Source: Streptomyces viridiviolaceus (GTDB lineage: Bacteria; Actinomycetota; Actinomycetes; Streptomycetales; Streptomycetaceae). Taken from it: a stretch of 64,000 nucleotides of DNA. The first letter of the stretch is position 1. Each line of letters opens with the position of its first letter. The position numbers and the translations under genes are program-made. Shown here one piece after another: positions 58,401 to 61,400 of the stretch. The notes under the pieces were generated by a model that had not been told where the DNA came from, made no database searches, and was given only the letters and a program-made list of their open reading frames with translations. The stretch covers positions 1 to 64,000 of the forward strand of contig NZ_BMWA01000031.1 in NCBI RefSeq assembly GCF_014650995.1, in the 5' to 3' direction.

Positions 58401-61400
58401 GGCCGTCCAGGGTGGCGGCGTCCAGGGTGAGCGGGGGCTCGCCGTAGGTCTCGGGGTCGAGGCCCAGCTCACGCAGTGTGCCCCGGGTCTCCTCCAGCTT
58501 CGCGCGCGCCCTGGGCAGGGTCCGCGTGTTGTGGCTGCTCTGCGCGGCCCGCTCCTCGGCCAGCGCCGCGTGGTACCTCGTCAGCGCGTCCACGAGGCGG
58601 ACCACCTCGGGGTCGGCCGCGAGGGCGGACCTCGCGGCGGGCGCGGTGGCGGCGGTCCCGGCGTCCTTGCGCTTGCCCTTGCCGGCCGCGGCCCGCGTCT
58701 GGGCCTCGGCCCGGTCGGCCGCCTCCCGCACGAGGGCGACCGAGGCCACCAGGGCCGGGTGGTTGCGGACCGCGTCGATGTCGAGCGGTCCGTTGACGTA
58801 ACGGCCGCTGTGCCCCTCCCACTTGTACATGTTGCCCTGGCGGGCCGTGCTGAGGGCGTACACCAGGACGTCCACCCGGCCGTCGGGCGCCAGCACGTAG
58901 GCGAACGACGCGCCGCCGCTGCCGCCGTCCAGGTGCACGTGCAGGGCGCGGTTGGCACGTACGTCGCTCTCGCGGGGACGCAGTTCTCCCCCGGCGACCC
59001 GGCGCAGTACCCGGAGCTGTTCGGGCGCGAGGCGGTCCGGGTGCAGATGGGTGGCGTACACGAGCCGGCCGCTCAGTTCCCAGGTGTCGCTCCGGTGGGG
59101 GGCGAAGGACGCCAGCCGCTCGGCGGTCCGGGTGGCTTCCTCCGCACGGCGGGCCTCCCGCTCCTCCCGCGCGCGGGTCCACACCGGGCGGGCCGCCTCG
59201 GCGACCCGGCCGTGGAAGTCGCCCGTCAGCACCACGCCGGCACGGTCCAGCCAGTTCTGGTGGTCGCTCTCGAAGCTCTCCAGGGCCCGGTCCTCGCCGC
59301 GCAGGTACGTGCCGAAGGCGTACTCCGGCCAGGAGGACGGGCGCTGGGCGAGGTCTTCGGCGACGGACGGAGCCGCGATGAGCAGCGGCAGGAGTTCGGG
59401 GGCGCCGCCGAGCGCGGCCACGACCTCGCCGCCGGCGGGCCCGAGCAGCAGGTCCGCGGCCTCGGGCACGGACGCCAGCGCCTGGGCCCAGACGGACCCG
59501 CGAGCGGGGCGCGCGCCCTGCTTGCGGGCGGCGCCCGACCGGTCCCGGCCCGTGTCCTGGGCGGGGCGCCGCTGGGCGGGGGCCGCGCTGGTCCGTGCGG
59601 GGCCGGCCGCGGTCGACAGGGCGCGCAGCAGCGGCTCGGGCGAGGGGTCCTCGGCGAGCGCCCGGAAGCCGTCGGCGTCGCTCGCCAGGGCGCGCAGGGT
59701 GGTGGTGAGGTCCGGCACGCGCAGCGCCTGTTCGTACCAGGAAGGGGTCCGCAGGAAGCGCGCGGCGAAGACCGGCTGCCCGTTCAGGAAGTGCGTCAGG
59801 TCCGCGTTGGCCAGCAGTCGCCGCAGGTCCTCGCCGGCCATCGCGCCGACCGCCCGCGCCTGGTCGGCCAGCACCGTCAGGAAGGTCGCTCGGGTGGCGA
59901 GCCGGCGCACGACCTGGGGTGTCAGGGCCTCGGCGATGTTCCGGCCCGCCAGGGCGGCCGCCCACACGGGGCTGCGTTCCACGGCGTGCCGCAGCAGGGC
60001 GTGGCTGCGCAGCAGGGCGTCCAGCAGCCACGGCGCGCGGCGCAGTTCGGCGATGGTCCCCGGGAAGTCCGCCAGGGTGTCGGCCAGGTCGCGGACCGAG
60101 GTGAGGGCCCGGCGCAGCACGTGGCCGCCGCGGGCGAGGTCCACGACCACCGAGGGCTGCTCGCGCAGCAGGCGGTGCACCGACGGGCGGTGCGCCAGCA
60201 GCCGGGCCAGGTGTTCGTCCGACTCCAGGGCGGCCACGACCGCCGGCGAGGCCATCGCCGTCCTCGTCAGTTCCTGGTCCGAGAGCACCTCCCTGACCTG
60301 GCCGGGGTGGGTGGTGAACGCGTGCATCAGCGCTTCGTTGCTCAGCAGGGCCGCGTAGCCGGCCGCGTCGGGCAGCAGGCCGGGGTTGTCCGCGAGCCCC
60401 TCCGCGAGCCACGGAACGTCGGCCAGCGTGTCCAGCAGGTCCGGGTGGCGCGCCACCGCCCGCACCATCTCCGCGCTGCTCACCACGGCGCGGATGACCG
60501 TCCGCCCGACGTCGTCGACCGCCTCGTCCGCCAGCAGCCGGCGCAGTGCGGGCTCGGCCAGCAGCGCGTCGGCGACCGGGCCTCCGTCGGCCATGACGCG
60601 GGCGGCGTCCGGGCTCTGGTGGACGAGATCGGCGTCCGATTCCTCCGGCAGCTTGAAGTAGTAGGTGTCGTAGGCGAACAGCAGGAGCCTGCTCAGTTCG
60701 GGATTGCCGACGTAGTGAGGGATGGCTTCGGGCGTGCCGATGATGCGGGCGCGTGTGTGCTGGTCGGTCAGGAACAGCCGGTAGAGGTAGTCGTTGTCCC
60801 GCAGGGCGCGGGTGAACGACTCGCTGGACACCAGGAGAAGCAGGACGTTCTCGGAGTGGTCCTCGAACAGGCGGGCGAGTGCCGGGCGGGCCCGGAGCGT
60901 TTCGAGGAGTTCGGTGTTGCGGTAGAGACCGACGGCGAGCGCCTCCCGTCCGTGGGCCAGGTCCATGAGCCACCGGTCGGCCCGGACCGCCTCGCTGACG
61001 TGCCTGACCCACTGGTGTTCCAGGGGGCCGAGGTCGGGGTTGCGCGTGTCGAGGTCCCGCATCGCCTCGTCGTGCGGCTTCGAGAGCGACGAGACCAGCC
61101 AGTCGTCCCCACGCTGGTGGGCGATGCCCTCCGGGTAGAGCACGGCCTCGCCGACACTGCGCACCACGTCGAGGAGTGCGGTGACCCAGGCCCGGCTGCT
61201 CTTCTTCTTCCGCGTCCTGCGCTGCTCGGAGACGCGGGCGAAGTGGGCGTCGAGTGTGCCGTCGTTCAGCCGTGCGGCGAAGTCCGGCCGGGCCACGGCC
61301 TCGGCGAACGCCTCGGGGGCGGACAGCAGCAGGTCCAGGGCCAGGGCGTGGTCCGGCCGGGCCAACGCGTCGAGCAGCTCGGGGGTGTCGAAGAGGCGCT